Program-made: the position numbers and the translations under genes
In this document: positions 1-13,941 of the stretch, one piece after another
How positions within the stretch are numbered: position 1 is the stretch's first letter
Layout of the letters: every line of letters starts with the position of its first letter
The notes under the pieces: generated by a model
What the model was told of the DNA's origin: nothing
Database searches by the model: none
What the model saw: only the letters and a program-made list of their open reading frames with translations
Assembly: GCF_029867415.1 (NCBI RefSeq)
Contig: NC_081183.1
Span: forward strand, 143,297,097 to 143,361,096
Length of the DNA stretch: 64,000 bases
Direction of reading: 5' to 3'
Origin: Vicia villosa
Taxonomy: Eukaryota > Streptophyta > Magnoliopsida > Fabales > Fabaceae

Positions 1-367
<367 letters not shown>

Positions 368-1725
368 TTATGTGGGTATGAGACGCGGTGAGACTTAAGG
401 TACCCGTACACGCGTCCATACTCGTTTATTTTAGTGGGTAATTATTCGTGCTCATTTTATAGGTTTTTACCATATTCGTTAATAGTCATTTTTGCGGGTG
501 CCCATTGGGGATTGATCCAATCGTTATTCTTAGATGCTATGGTCAGATAGAAAACTTGATACTAATATTTTGAATTATACAAGTTAAAATTAGTGATAAG
601 TGACACACATTTTTGTATATTCACGTATATTAATTTTTAAAAAAATATTGTATCTTAAATTAAAAATATTAGAAACATTAATAATAAAAAAACTACACAC
701 TTTTTTTCCATATTTGAACTCATAGATTGTCTTAAGTATATACACAATAATACAAATATGCCTTAAAAAACTAAATATATTTAGTGCATAAATATAATTT
801 TTCCATATATACAAATATTTGGATCAACTATATATTTTACCGTATGTAAATATTAAATTTATTTTGACGTTATTTATAATATAAATGAAAAAAAACAAAA
901 TTATTTAACCAAAAAAGTTTGATATTTTTAAAATTAAACATATTTTTATTTATATTTGAAGTATAAATATAATTCTTCCATATATACAAATATTTGGATC
1001 AACAACATATTTTCCCGTGTGTAAATATTATTATTTTTATTTTCATTCACGTAATTTGTTTAATTTATAAAGTATTTATTAATAAAGTATTAAAATAATT
1101 ACATTAATACAATAATTTTGTTTTGGTGATCATAAAATAGTTATGAATTGTTTATATTATCATATAATTTTAATGCCAATTAATTCATTCATTACTTTTT
1201 TTTTGTCTAGTATCTTTTTACTTAAAAATATTTGCCTCAATTATTTCTTTAGTAGTTACATAAATAATTAAAAAATAACACATTTTTTCTATGTTACAAT
1301 TAAGTATATTTATTTTTAAACTTAAAACATATAGAATGAACTTGACCCGTTAAAGTTTTAAATTTTAATATTCAACCATTTTGTGATTATATAAATAAAT
1401 GTATATTGGTCAATAATGAACTTAACATATTAAAATTTTACTTATTTATTTATTTTTATCATTATAAATATATTTTTAATAAATTTGAAAATATGATATA
1501 AAACTAATATTAATTGCAAACATAAAAATAGGATACTAATTGAAAACATTAAAATAAGATTATTGTGAAAATGAGTTTCTATATTGATATAATAAATTTA
1601 TTTATATCAATAAGATATCATAAATTTGAAATTGTATAGTTCTATAAATTAATATATTTAATTGTTATAATATAAATATTAATTTAATTTATATATGTAA
1701 TATATTTTTCAATGGATTATATATT
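368..1725. other. AT-rich intergenic DNA with satellite-like phrases
   Basis: I see no gene. The first 150 bases are less AT-rich and resemble the GC-richer end of a plant DNA transposon, but I could not find a partner end. Near 799-826 and 977-1004 the same phrase about 'atatttggatcaa' recurs about 179 bases apart. That phrase also forms the tandem array at 31.5-32.9 kb, so this is probably an old copy of the same repeat family. Confidence 0.5.
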
Positions 1726-2229
1726 TAGTGATATTTGTTAATAATTATATAGATAACATTTTAAGAATTAAAATTTATTTTTTATAAGCAATTAAATTGA
1801 CTAATTAATATTTTAAAAAATAAAGATGAATATTTAATTTAATTTAAATTATAAATTTATTTTTTAATTTCCCGCCTATTAAAAAATGTAGCTAATTTGA
1901 AATGGAAAAATATTAGTTGTTCTATAAAGATATTTTTTATAATTATAAATAATTAAAAAATAAAGATTTTAAGAATTAAAATATTATATATTGAGTGATA
2001 TTTGTTAATAATTATATAGATACATTTTAAGAATTAAAATTTATTTTTTATAAGCAATTAAATTGACTACTTAATATTTTAAAAAATAAAGATGAATATT
2101 TAATTTAATTTAAATTATAAATTTATTTTTTAATTTCACACCTATTAAAAAATGTAGCTAATTTGAAATGGAAAAATATTAGTTGTTCTATAAAGATATT
2201 TTTTATAATTATAAATAATTAAAAACTAA
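1726..2229 (+). repeat. Direct tandem duplication, unit about 266 bp
   Basis: The stretch from about 1728 to 1967 is repeated almost base for base from about 1995 to 2229. The few differences include one missing base near 2022. The units are adjacent, AT-rich and non-coding. High similarity points to a fairly recent local duplication. Confidence 0.85.
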
Positions 2230-2985
2230 ATATAAAATAAATGATAAAATAAAAAATATTTATATTATAAATATTTTTTTATATAATTAAATTATACAAA
2301 AATTAAAAAACTTTATTTACAAATATTTTTTATAACGTTTGATATTCACACTATTCAATGTTTGCATTATTCGATGTTAGATGTTCACACTATTCAATGT
2401 GATATTATTCAATGTAACCAATAATATCAATAATAATTATAATAATAATAATTTGTATTAAATCTAAGTAATTTATAGGTTTTCCCTACATATACGGATT
2501 TTTTTATGCTTTTGATATATTAAATTGTAATCTTTCACATATTGTAAAGAAAAGGAAATAATAAATTGACTAACTCAATAATTAAAGAAGTGTAATCAAA
2601 TAGATATAATAGTAAAAAGTATTAAAAAATAATGTGATAAAGAAATATTCAATCAAATTATATATTTCAATTAGCAATAATTATTTAATATAATTGATAA
2701 AAAATAATTTAGTATTAGTAATTGAGTGAATCAAGTATATTAAAAAGTATTGAATATAATATTTATTTTCATTGAATTTAAGAAAATTTAAAATACATAT
2801 AAAGTTAAATCATGCACATAAATATTAAGATATAACATGGCTAAATAAAATTTATTGAATTAATATTCATAATAAGAAATTAAAGTTGTCATAAATGAAA
2901 TCACATCATAGTAATATCAAATCCCTGATTATTATACTTATATAAATATAAGTAATATATAATTGTATTGATAAACATAAATCAA
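2230..2985. other. AT-rich intergenic DNA
   Basis: No gene or recognisable element is visible. Around 2340-2415 a short phrase containing 'cactattcaatg' is repeated three to four times with degeneracy. Confidence 0.6.
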
Positions 2986-3305
2986 TATTACATGAAAAAT
3001 ATAATTACAAATAAATCATTATCCTTACAAACTAAAAATCACATTCCATGATACTGAGTATTTTTTCAGTGGATAATAAACTGCACTAAAAATGCCCCAA
3101 GATTTCCTACCATTTACGATTATAAGCAATATCGACCCAGGTAAATTATCAAATTATCACACAGTGCAATGAAAAATATAATTACAAACAAATCATTATC
3201 CCTACAAACTAAAAATCCTATTCCATACTAAATATTTTTCCATTATCATTGCCATTCACGTTTAGAAGCAATATCGACCCAAGTAAATTATCTCACAGTC
3301 CAATG
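2986..3305 (+). repeat. Degenerate tandem repeat, about 180-bp unit, two copies
   Basis: The phrase 'aaaaatataattacaaa' followed by 'aatcattatcc' occurs near 2995 and again near 3171. In both copies it is followed by 'aagcaatatcgaccca' and 'aaattatc'. The second copy is shorter. No coding capacity is visible. Confidence 0.75.
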
Positions 3306-4420
3306 TCATTGTAAATCAAGGAATAACAATATCGTTGATTACAGTCGAGACTAAACTCTGCTAATATTTACTTCATAACAGTAACCAAGAGCTATAGATT
3401 CAACGAGAGAATGGAGAGATCGATGGAGATCTATGATGCACAGACAAATAATTCATCATAATATTAACCAAGAGCTATATATTCATCTATGATGCACATA
3501 TTTACAGACTATTGAAAAGTATGATTTGAATTAGATGAGAAAAAAACATGAAAAAAATCCAAGGATTGAAAATCAAGCCTTTTGGCAACCAAGACATCGT
3601 TATTATACATGCTTTTATTCTACCTACTCCAAACATGAAACCAATTGATATTTATTCAGTCTACTCTAAACATGAAACCAATTGTTGATATTTATTCTGC
3701 CTGCTCCAAACATGAAACCAAAGATACACTTAAGCTAATTAATAGTGTTTGATTTCATCATCACACAAAATGGTAACAACCCCGTAAGCATCACATTAAT
3801 AAAAATTGTTACAAAACCAAAAAGGAGAAAACTTTACAAAACCTCAAATGTAGAAAAGCAAAATAACACAAAACTCATATGATAGAATTCGGAAGAAAAA
3901 AACAAATTCCTTAGGATGGGACAAAAGGTAACACCAAATCGATTAAGTGCTCGATTGAACAATGACTGAGGTCTAGCATCTTGCACCATAGAATAGCCCA
4001 TTGATTTTGTAACCGTCGTAGAATTGGAAACAATTGAAATAAGAATATGCTAATAGATGGAAGAGGGAGAAAGAGAGGAGGAATAAAAAATAAAAAAAAT
4101 TAGGACGATGTTAAAATTTTGGCTTTCGTTGTACGTGTACGATTTTGTTTCTTTTGAGTATATGCAATACTTCTCACACTTGATATATATGGACATTTTT
4201 AATTATAGTAAGATTTAAATCCACCCATAAAAACTATTAAAATTGAATAATTATTTGCAACGTAACTATTCACAAAAAGTAACAGTAGGTACGTTGATAA
4301 CAAATAATGAAATTGATTATTCCAATTAAACCGTTTGATTTGATTGAAACATAATTCAAATTAAATTCATTTAATTTGATTGAAAATATTAAAGAGTATA
4401 ACAGACAATATTTGGAACAA
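3306..4420. other. Intergenic DNA with a 37-40 bp mini-repeat
   Basis: I see no gene. At 3624-3720 a unit containing 'aaacatgaaacca' repeats two and a half times. The rest is AT-rich with no domain-like reading frame on either strand. Confidence 0.6.
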
Positions 4421-4636
4421 CCAACGTTACAAAATTGATTGGGGAGGAAAAGAAATGAAGGTTAAGAGAGCCAACGTTACAAAATTGATAGGGGAGGAAA
4501 ACAAATGAATGAATGGAAAGAGGAAGAAATGAAGTGAAAGGGAAAGAGAAAGGGAACGTTACAAAATTGATTGGAGAGGAAAACAAATGAAAGGGAAAGA
4601 GGAAGGGAATGAAGTGAAAGGGAAAGAGAGACACAT
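4421..4636 (+). repeat. Purine-rich tandem repeat, three copies
   Basis: The phrase 'aacgttacaaaattgat' starts three times (about 4423, 4475 and 4556). Each is followed by a purine-only run rich in GGAAAG and AAATGAA. The minus-strand frame through it is a phenylalanine/serine/proline artefact, not a gene. Confidence 0.8.
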
Positions 4637-4736
4637 GTCATTTTCAGGAGAAGCCACGTGGGTTGCTGTGCAAAAAGTAGAATTGATTTTCTTATAGGGT
4701 AGATATGTTGAAATTAATACTAATTTTGTTTTACAT

Positions 4737-4966
4737 AAATATGTTGAACAAGTATTTTGAGTGTTCTAAGTCCGATTCGCAATTGTACATGGTCCAGCTC
4801 GTGCATGCACGCGAATATAATGAAGCACATAATATTAACATGCATCATATTGCATAACATGATTGTCGAAGATCTACGAGACACATGTGGTGATAATTTT
4901 GAATACGACCGTATTGTCAACAATTTTTCCACAACTGAAGTATTTGTCAGTCCCGATCCTAGTTTG
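4737..4966 (+). pseudogene. PIF/Harbinger transposase remnant, 5' piece
   Basis: The translation shows the conserved C-terminal part of a plant PIF/Harbinger (HARBI1-like, DDE_4) transposase. A segment reading V-x-FAIVHGPARA is followed, after a frameshift near 4805, by TCIILHNMIVEDLRDTC. The hallmark 'CIILHNMI' block is unmistakable for the family. The first segment contains TGA and TAA codons at positions where the family has glycine and glutamine, so the copy is dead. The frame runs into a hAT-like element at 4967 and resumes at 8155. No N-terminal half, DDE acidic residues or terminal repeats of the Harbinger element are visible upstream, where the purine-rich repeat lies. Confidence 0.82.
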
Positions 4967-5519
4967 CAGGGGTGGATCCACTCATGCATCATTGGGGGCT
5001 TAAGCCCCCACAAAAAGTTAAAAATTTATTTTAATATAATTCAATATTTTTCTCAACCACATTAAATTAACTAAATTTATAACTTACACATATTCACTGA
5101 CAATACCTTTTTAGATTATTTTAGTAACCTATTATCCAATTAAATTGTTATAAACTCTAGCTTATCTCCTTTTCATTCTCTCTTTAATTCTTCTACATTC
5201 TCTAATTCTATTGTAATAACATAAATTATTTTTATCTGTTTCTTTTGCAACTATTCATGTTTATGTGTTTAAAATTTAAATTTTGTATTTTAAGTATCAC
5301 CTCACTTTGTTATAGATCCATCAACTCAGCTGATATATAAAATTATATCTTTTTAAATAAATTTTTTTTTTTATTTCTCTTCAACAAGTGCAAGTTCATG
5401 AAATGATTTTATTTATTTATTTAATATTTATTTAAAAAATTTAGATTAATAATAACTGTAACTGCTGAACTTTTTTGATTAAATAATTTAATGATTAAAA
5501 TTTTAATAGGTGATCAAAT

Positions 5520-7741
<2,222 letters not shown>

Positions 7742-7821
7742 ACACATTTTTATTGTGTTGATAATAAAAAAATAATTTAACAATTTAAAAAAATAAATAA
7801 TTGAAAAAAATAATTATAATT

Positions 7822-8000
7822 TGGAAAATGCTAACCCTTAGGGCACTCTTTAAGTGATTAAAATGATAAATTTTTATTAAAATGTGTGTATTTAATGCAT
7901 TAAAAATGTTTTGGAAATTGAAATATTGACTTTTATAAAGAATACTTTCTTTATTTAGTATGTTTAAAGAGTGCATTGAGGGCACTGGTTAGCAAGACCC
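7822..8000. mobile_element. Small MITE with GCTAACC ends
   Basis: The left end reads GG-AAAATGCTAACC with GGCACTCTTTAA further in. The right end is the inverted form, TTTAAAGAGTGC and GGTTAGCAAGACC. A second, truncated copy in the opposite orientation lies at 26552-26700, which supports a real dispersed family. It is non-coding. Target duplication is not clear. Confidence 0.7.
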
Positions 8001-8154
8001 TTATGATTAATATAATCTTTAATATATTTAAAGTTTATTATTTTATTATAATTATATATTGTAAAAATTCAAAGTATTTTTATCTTTTCAAACTATGTGA
8101 AATATATTTGTGCCCCTATCAACAAATTTTTCTGGCTCCATCACTGCTAGATTG

Positions 8155-8270
8155 ATCATATTATTTGAAATGATATCACATATTTACCAAAGACAAAACC
8201 ATCGGCAACTTCAAACAGATTTAATGGAACATATTTGAGAGAAGTTTGATCATGTGAATAATGAAAGTTA
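8155..8270 (+). pseudogene. PIF/Harbinger transposase remnant, 3' piece
   Basis: Directly after the hAT target duplication the frame continues into a degenerate form of the Harbinger C-terminus. The block reading HRQLQTDLMEHI is followed by a stop where the family normally has tryptophan (TGG to TGA), then EKF. It is the continuation of the fragment at 4737-4966. No terminal inverted repeat of the Harbinger element could be fixed downstream. Confidence 0.75.
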
Positions 8271-9135
8271 ATTTTGTCTTATTTTTATATTTTAATTAAA
8301 ATGTAATTTTAGGGATTCTTGTGTAATTTTAGGTATCATTTTAATTTTATCATTAAAATTTTTATTAGAATAATTCTTATACAATTTTAATAATTAATAT
8401 TGTTATGTATTTTAATTAGAATAGTTAAATTAATATTAAATTTGAATTAAAATTATTACAGATAAATAAATGTAAATATGTGTGGTCAAATTGAAATAAA
8501 AATAAATTAAATAAATTAGATATTTTTTAAATTCTACGTGGCGATTTGGTCCAACAAAAAATAATTTAATTGATTTAATTTAATTTCTTATAACTTGTCC
8601 CATTAAAGATGCTCTCACAAGATTGTTGAGTTTTAAGTGTAAAAATATTAAATGTTAAAATTCTACGTCAACTAAAAATGAAAGAAATTATAAAAAGAAA
8701 ATATTCATACCCTTGTAGCCTTAAAGTTTTGATAAATATAGTGTCAATATCTCTAGAATCATAGACATTTAGTCATTAACATTTTTAAGCCTCACGTCCT
8801 TGACTAAATGACTAATATTTATATGGACTAAGAGGTCTAAAAATAATCATTTAAATTTTCCGTCAAACAAATATTCATTTTAAATTACAAGACGATATGG
8901 TCATAAAATTGCTTTGTAGTGTTTGTCTTTTTAGATATAGAGGTCGCTAAACGTTAAGGCTATAATGTTTATTTTATATAATGCCTATAGTTTTAAGACA
9001 GTGTAGTCTAGTCAAACATTTATAAATTAAAGTATTATATATAGTATTGTCTATGTTCTTTAGCATAAGATATTAGTAAGTTTTTTTTTTCTCTTTTTAT
9101 ATCTTTTTAACAAAAATTTAAGACAACTTTTCAAT
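8271..9135. other. AT-rich intergenic DNA
   Basis: I see no gene, no terminal repeats and no conserved reading frame in this stretch. Confidence 0.55.
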
Positions 9136-9583
9136 AGCTATGAATTTCTTAGCCACTACGCAAGCTTCAACGATACTTCCTTTGGTTTAGACTGATTTAC
9201 CTTTAAAGCAGGTGCTACACCAACCAGATATGATTGAACATCTCGAAAAAACGGGCCATCGAATTTTTTGAATTTGAAGTGTCTTCGAAACAAGGAAAGC
9301 TTTAAAATCCTAATTGTTCACAAACTTCTTGGCAAGATGACTCTCGTGCCCCTAGAGCCAGACAACACGTGAGTGGTATTCATGGAAGGTTCGTCTAAAT
9401 GAAATGGAAATAATGCGAGTGTATTTTTAGAAAGTAGCTTCAGTTTGGTTGCGGAAGTGTCCCTGAGGTTTAAGCTCTCGACAATAAACAATCAAGCTGA
9501 ACATGAGGCCGTCATTGTTGGGATCACGCTCGCACGGGAAATAGGGGCCGAATGCACCAAGCTGCAAATAGATGCAAATTGGT
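9136..9583 (+). pseudogene. Ty3/gypsy RT-RNase H fragment (degenerate)
   Basis: The translation shows the connection and RNase H parts of a plant Ty3/gypsy polyprotein. In order these are TDLPLKQVLHQPDM near 9195-9236, then VVFMEGSSK near 9375-9405, and the diagnostic STINNQAEHEAVIVGITLAR near 9480-9540. At least three stop codons and one frameshift break it, and the first acidic RNase H position reads Glu where Asp is usual. At about 9583 it ends abruptly against a fragment of the same polyprotein class on the opposite strand. No LTRs are attached. Confidence is high for the family and moderate for the borders. Confidence 0.8.
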
Positions 9584-10305
9584 CCTCCATGGGCGTGAGT
9601 TTCTCTTTGTCATCACCCGCCCTTGGATCCCAACAACCAATGTGTGCATCAAGGGCTTCGAGAAAGGGGGCATCCACAAGGACGAACTCTTTCCTTTCCA
9701 ATGCCAAGCTAATTTAGTAACACTTTTGAGCGTTTTGCTGGTCTTCTCAAATTGTCTCGACTTTCCCACTAGGCAGCAAATACTTCATTACCAAATACAT
9801 GGTGGAAATGATCGCCCTAACGCATTGATGGCGAGATAGTCTATTATGAGGTAGTTGACTTCAATCTCCCTAGCATTTATTCTCCCGCTACTAGTTGTTC
9901 CCAGGGTTACATGGCCCTTCACTTGTATCTGTTCACCTGGTAGTCCTATCAACGAACCTTGAAAGGCTTTAATGTTGTTGGGATCGAGTTGAAGCCTCTA
10001 AAAAGCATCCAAAAACTAGATGTCAACTGAATTCCAAGGATCTATCAGGACTCGCTTGATGTCCCAACTGCCATGTTGCACAGTGATAACCAATGAGTGA
10101 TTATCGTGAGAGAGGACTTCGACGATATCATATATAAAGAATGTGAGGTCGATTCTTGATTCTCCTTGTTCCCCTTTGGGGAACCTTGTTTATATGATGT
10201 TTGTGGTTAGCACCTGTCAGCTGTATTTATTTTGGGAGGAGTTGGAACTTCCTCCACCGATGAAACCTCCTACTATGGTGTTGACTATTGAATGTGGAAC
10301 TTTAT
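9584..10305 (-). pseudogene. Ty3/gypsy gag-end/protease-linker fragment (degenerate)
   Basis: On the minus strand the order is: a GGFIGGGSSNSS block near 10245; a block rich in HDNHSLVITV near 10090; then KRVLIDPWNSVDI near 10020-10060, the aspartic-protease active site, where the DTG/DPG motif is altered to DPW. It continues with LQLDPNNIKAFQGSLIGLPG near 9930-9995, ALGRSF, and a linker ending KLTPMEDQ near 9590. This is the order found in Tat-lineage Ty3/gypsy polyproteins between gag and reverse transcriptase. Frameshifts and stops make it dead. At its lower end the sequence flips to the + strand RNase H fragment. Confidence 0.75.
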
Positions 10306-11567
10306 AAGCCATCCTCGGATGAAGATGGAAAGGATGACAATGAAAGAGGTATGCCCCAAATTAGTTTTATCGGAGTCTCGCGCTGGCCGCTAGCTTACTG
10401 GTCAAAATGTACAGTTGTGCATGGTATCCCTACAAGGGTAAGGGTACTCACAAGCCTTAGTAGTTTTATATTAGTTAGAGAGGTTAGGGCTTGTGCGTGA
10501 CAATTAAAGGCCTTGTATGGTGGTGTTTATCATGTAAGAAAGGCTAACTCACGTTAGGTGACTGGTTTTGTGCTATGTGTAATGCTAGTTAGGTTATTAT
10601 ATGTCTTATCTCGTTAGCGATGAGGTGTTTATATAGGCCCTTAGGTCTAGGGTTTCCTTGGGAATGATAACCATCGCTGAATCCATACTTTCTAGGAGGA
10701 CATAGATCAACTATTGATTCTGACCAAGAAAAATCTTTCTCCATGTTTCCCATAACTGGGCGAGTGGGAGACACTTATGGTGAGGCGATTCTTACTAAGG
10801 GGCGACATATGTCAGCACCCATTCTGATGGCTATAACCCCTGCATTAACTAGGCATTTTTGCAAAAAAAACACTACAAAGTAAAAGTAAGATTTCTAACT
10901 CTATGTGTTCATCATTAGTTGTAAAACCCTTTTGATCAAGGCAATTAGTTTCCCATTGAATTCATGCTCTTAACAATATTTTGGCATGCGATACAACTTT
11001 ATAATTATGGCTTTATGTTCTATCTTATAAATAACTTATAGGTACAATCAATTATACAAATATTGTCATTACATCATGTTTAATATTTGTAAAAGACATA
11101 ATCATATTCAATCTTCCAATTTAGTGTTTAACAATTGCATCCAATATGAATTTGGTTGTCATGTAATTCAAAAACTTTCTTTTCTCCCAGTTTAAGTAGC
11201 CTAAATAAGGACGACATTATAAAATATCTAATTCATAGTTGCGAATGCCACACATAACTTTGAGTATCCATCTTATTTGGAATATATTTGATTTTTAATG
11301 GACAATTACTCCTTTTTGTACAAGTCATTGTTGAAATTTATTTGTCTTTATATCTTCTGCTTCTTCACAACACATAATTAACATGTGTTTTCCCCTTTTT
11401 CCCTCTCTCTTATTTGTATTCATCGTAATGGTAACAATGATAAATTCATTTTATTTTCTATCTGTTTGTGCCCATAACAATACCTTTTCATAAGTATAAA
11501 CTATCTCTAAAAAAGTAGAGACAACAAATCACCATATGTTGTTTTAAAATAATTTAACAACTTCTAA
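10306..11567. other. Intergenic DNA, possible LTR scrap
   Basis: No gene is recognised. A TATA-like 'gtttatatagg' near 10626 lies in slightly GC-richer DNA next to the gypsy fragments and could be a decayed LTR, but I found no second copy and no TG...CA border. From about 10860 the DNA is AT-rich and unremarkable. Confidence 0.35.
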
Positions 11568-11576
11568 TATATTTTA

Positions 11577-11859
11577 GGGTTAAATATACGTTACCCCTTG
11601 CCATATAGGCGAGATTCAGTTCACCCCCCTTTAAAAAATTTGTTTTAAATTACTCCCTTGAAATCTGAAAATTCTATGTCTTTTGCCCATTATGGGCACA
11701 AATCCCGTGTAATATTTTATTTATTTACCCCTCTGGATTTTACATGCTTAGCGGGTACTAAAAAATTACAGGGGGGTAAACCAAAAAAAAAAATTAAAGG
11801 GGGGGGGGGGGGTAAACCGAATGTCGCCTATATGCCAGGGGGTAATGTATATTTAACCT
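11577..11859. mobile_element. Mutator-like MITE (283 bp)
   Basis: Left end GGGTTAAATATACGTTACCCC and right end (inverted) AGGTTAAATATACATTACCCC form long terminal inverted repeats that extend about 55 bases. A perfect 9-bp duplication, tatatttta, flanks it (11568-11576 and 11860-11868), and this length is typical of Mutator-like elements. The interior holds runs of A and of G (about 14 G near 11798-11812). The frame through it is not a gene. Confidence 0.85.
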
Positions 11860-11868
11860 TATATTTTA

Positions 11869-12845
11869 ACTTTAAAATACCTTTTTAATAGTGAACACAT
11901 TGATAAAATCTACAATGATTTTCGTGCATGTGAATTTGAGCATAGATTTCAAACATATGAGTACCAACTTTATTCATACCTAATTTAATTTAAATAAATA
12001 TTAAGTAGATTCTTCAAAAAAAGACATGAAACTTTTAACTAATATAAACAGGTCTTTGAGCCCAAATTATTTTTGTCATTTAACATAGAGACATAAATTA
12101 CTTTACAAAATCATAAGCAAAATTGTAAACCCTAAAAGGTTAGTCTGTTGGTAAAAGTTTGGGATCTTCTAATCGTCTAGTCGACATTGATTCTTCACAT
12201 ATCCCGATATCTTTATGAATCATTATGTCGACAAATGAGGGAGAAATACACTTCAAGCTCACATAATGTGATGACAATTTTGTTATGCAATGCCGAAAAC
12301 TTTACCACACATAGATTTGAATAAGAAACATATTTTAGTTATAGTTCACCGCACCTTCTCACTCAAAATGAAACTCATATCTATTTGCAGGAAATTATCT
12401 ATTATAACATGACAACCACGAGACTTTAAACCCTCTAACTTAAGACTATTCATAGATACCAAAGTTCTAATATTTAAAGAGTACCCTTTGGAACTTTAAT
12501 TCTTTGGAGAAATTTACACAAGATAATTTTTTTCTTTTCTTGACATAATGTGTAGTGCTAGAGGTAAATATGTACGACTCCCCTTCTTAACCAGTTTCAA
12601 TTTCAGTCTTAATCCCATTTTTTTATAGGTCTAAACATTGTGTTAATACCATCCATAGTTTTTCCTAACATATTAAGTAATGTATCAATTACACTTTTAA
12701 AAACCATTTTTCAATATGCACGAGATTAATTAAATGACTTGCATACAATGACTTCTAATATGGAAATTCAAAGAAAGTTGACATTTTTTTCATATACTCT
12801 TTGACACAATGACATTTATATGTATCTTTCTTATAATTAATAGGC
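11869..12845. other. AT-rich DNA, possibly decayed CACTA body
   Basis: No intact frame. On the minus strand the region lies directly downstream of the possible CACTA fragment at 12846-13120 and may be its decayed continuation. I could not align any specific transposase block here. Confidence 0.3.
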
Positions 12846-13120
12846 TTATCTCATGTATATATACTTGAATTGGCGAACTCAAGTCTTTCTTCCACGTGGT
12901 ATATCTAACAAGCATATCTTTTGTTAATTTCATTTCATATAAATTGACCTTTCAAAATATCCGCACTCACATTTGTATAACAAGATTTTAAACAAGGACA
13001 TATATTTTTATAGACCAAGTTTTCTCTGCATAAGAAACAACAACCCTAATAAACTCAACCACTCCATCTTCAAATTCTTCTGACAATCGATAAACACATA
13101 TCCATTTATGCTCCATAACT
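12846..13120 (-). pseudogene. Possible CACTA (En/Spm) Transpos_assoc remnant
   Basis: Read on the minus strand with two or three frame changes, this gives EHKWICVYRLSEEFEDGVVEF, then a cysteine-bearing block corresponding to the 'ICPCLKC' part, then RYAC-stop-IYHVEERLEF. The order and spacing resemble the Transpos_assoc domain at the N-terminus of plant CACTA TNP2-like proteins (W/R-L-S-x-E...CPC-K-C...W-x-x-HGE). Stops and shifts make it non-functional. No CACTA termini were found. This is a family-level guess. Confidence 0.4.
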
Positions 13121-13859
13121 TAAGTGTTTATTTAACCATTTTGTCACTAATTCGATGTCATAAGGGTGATTTATTCAACATTGTAAGGAATAATAAAACA
13201 AAGACAACATTAATTTTCTCCAATGCTGATTCGGCGCCAAAAACTTCAATTTAATCAATACTCAAAAAACCATTAACTATCATTTATTTTAAAACTCAAA
13301 CATCTTTCACTATTTTTTTTACATTAATGTAACTATCAAAACATTTTTTTTATAAGATAACTATCAATTATGAGTCATAAACACAACCTAAATAATATAT
13401 GTATAATGAATATTGTGAACTTATATACAAATAACCTAAACAGATAAATGAACTAGAGTGACTTACACGAATTATATGAGCTTTATATATATGAACATGC
13501 ATATCCATAATTTAGACATGTGAGAGATACAAAAGGAGAAAGTTAGTTGAGAAATGAAAAACAACGGAGTCAGCATTCATAATTCAAAAAAAAATTTATA
13601 GAATGAGATGAAGATGCTAACCACCGACTAATGTTTGAACCTTTTTACCACACCTCTATGTTGTTTTATGCTTTTGACTTTCTAAATGTGTGAATAATGA
13701 AGAGCGATTTTAGTAAAATAAAATATTGTGGAGTTTTACATATTTTTCTTTTTTTAAAACACACATCAATAAAAGCCAATATTTTATATTTAAAAAATAT
13801 TAATGATATAGATTTTTTTAATACATATTTAGAGCGTTTTTCTATAAAATAAAACTACC
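13121..13859. other. AT-rich intergenic DNA
   Basis: I see no gene, no clear terminal repeats and no conserved frame. Confidence 0.5.
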
Positions 13860-13861
13860 AA

Positions 13862-13940
13862 TCGTTAGTTGGTTCAGTGGTGATTGGCGCTTTGCTTGAT
13901 AGGGAGGACCACGGTTCGATCCCCCGCAATTACGATCGGT
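13862..13940 (+). repeat. tRNA-like sequence, probable SINE head
   Basis: An A-box-like stretch TTAGTTGGTTCAGTGG (13865-13880) and a perfect B box GGTTCGATCCC (13913-13923) are spaced as in a tRNA gene. There is no clean acceptor stem, and the following DNA is not tRNA-like. It is best read as the head of a tRNA-derived SINE or a tRNA fossil. Similar modules sit inside the LTRs in the right half of the window. Confidence 0.6.
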
Positions 13941-13941
13941 T

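Noticed and set aside
9445..9839. Plus- and minus-strand frames of 70-95 codons taken as genes
   Set aside because: They are broken pieces of gypsy polyproteins running across an inverted junction.
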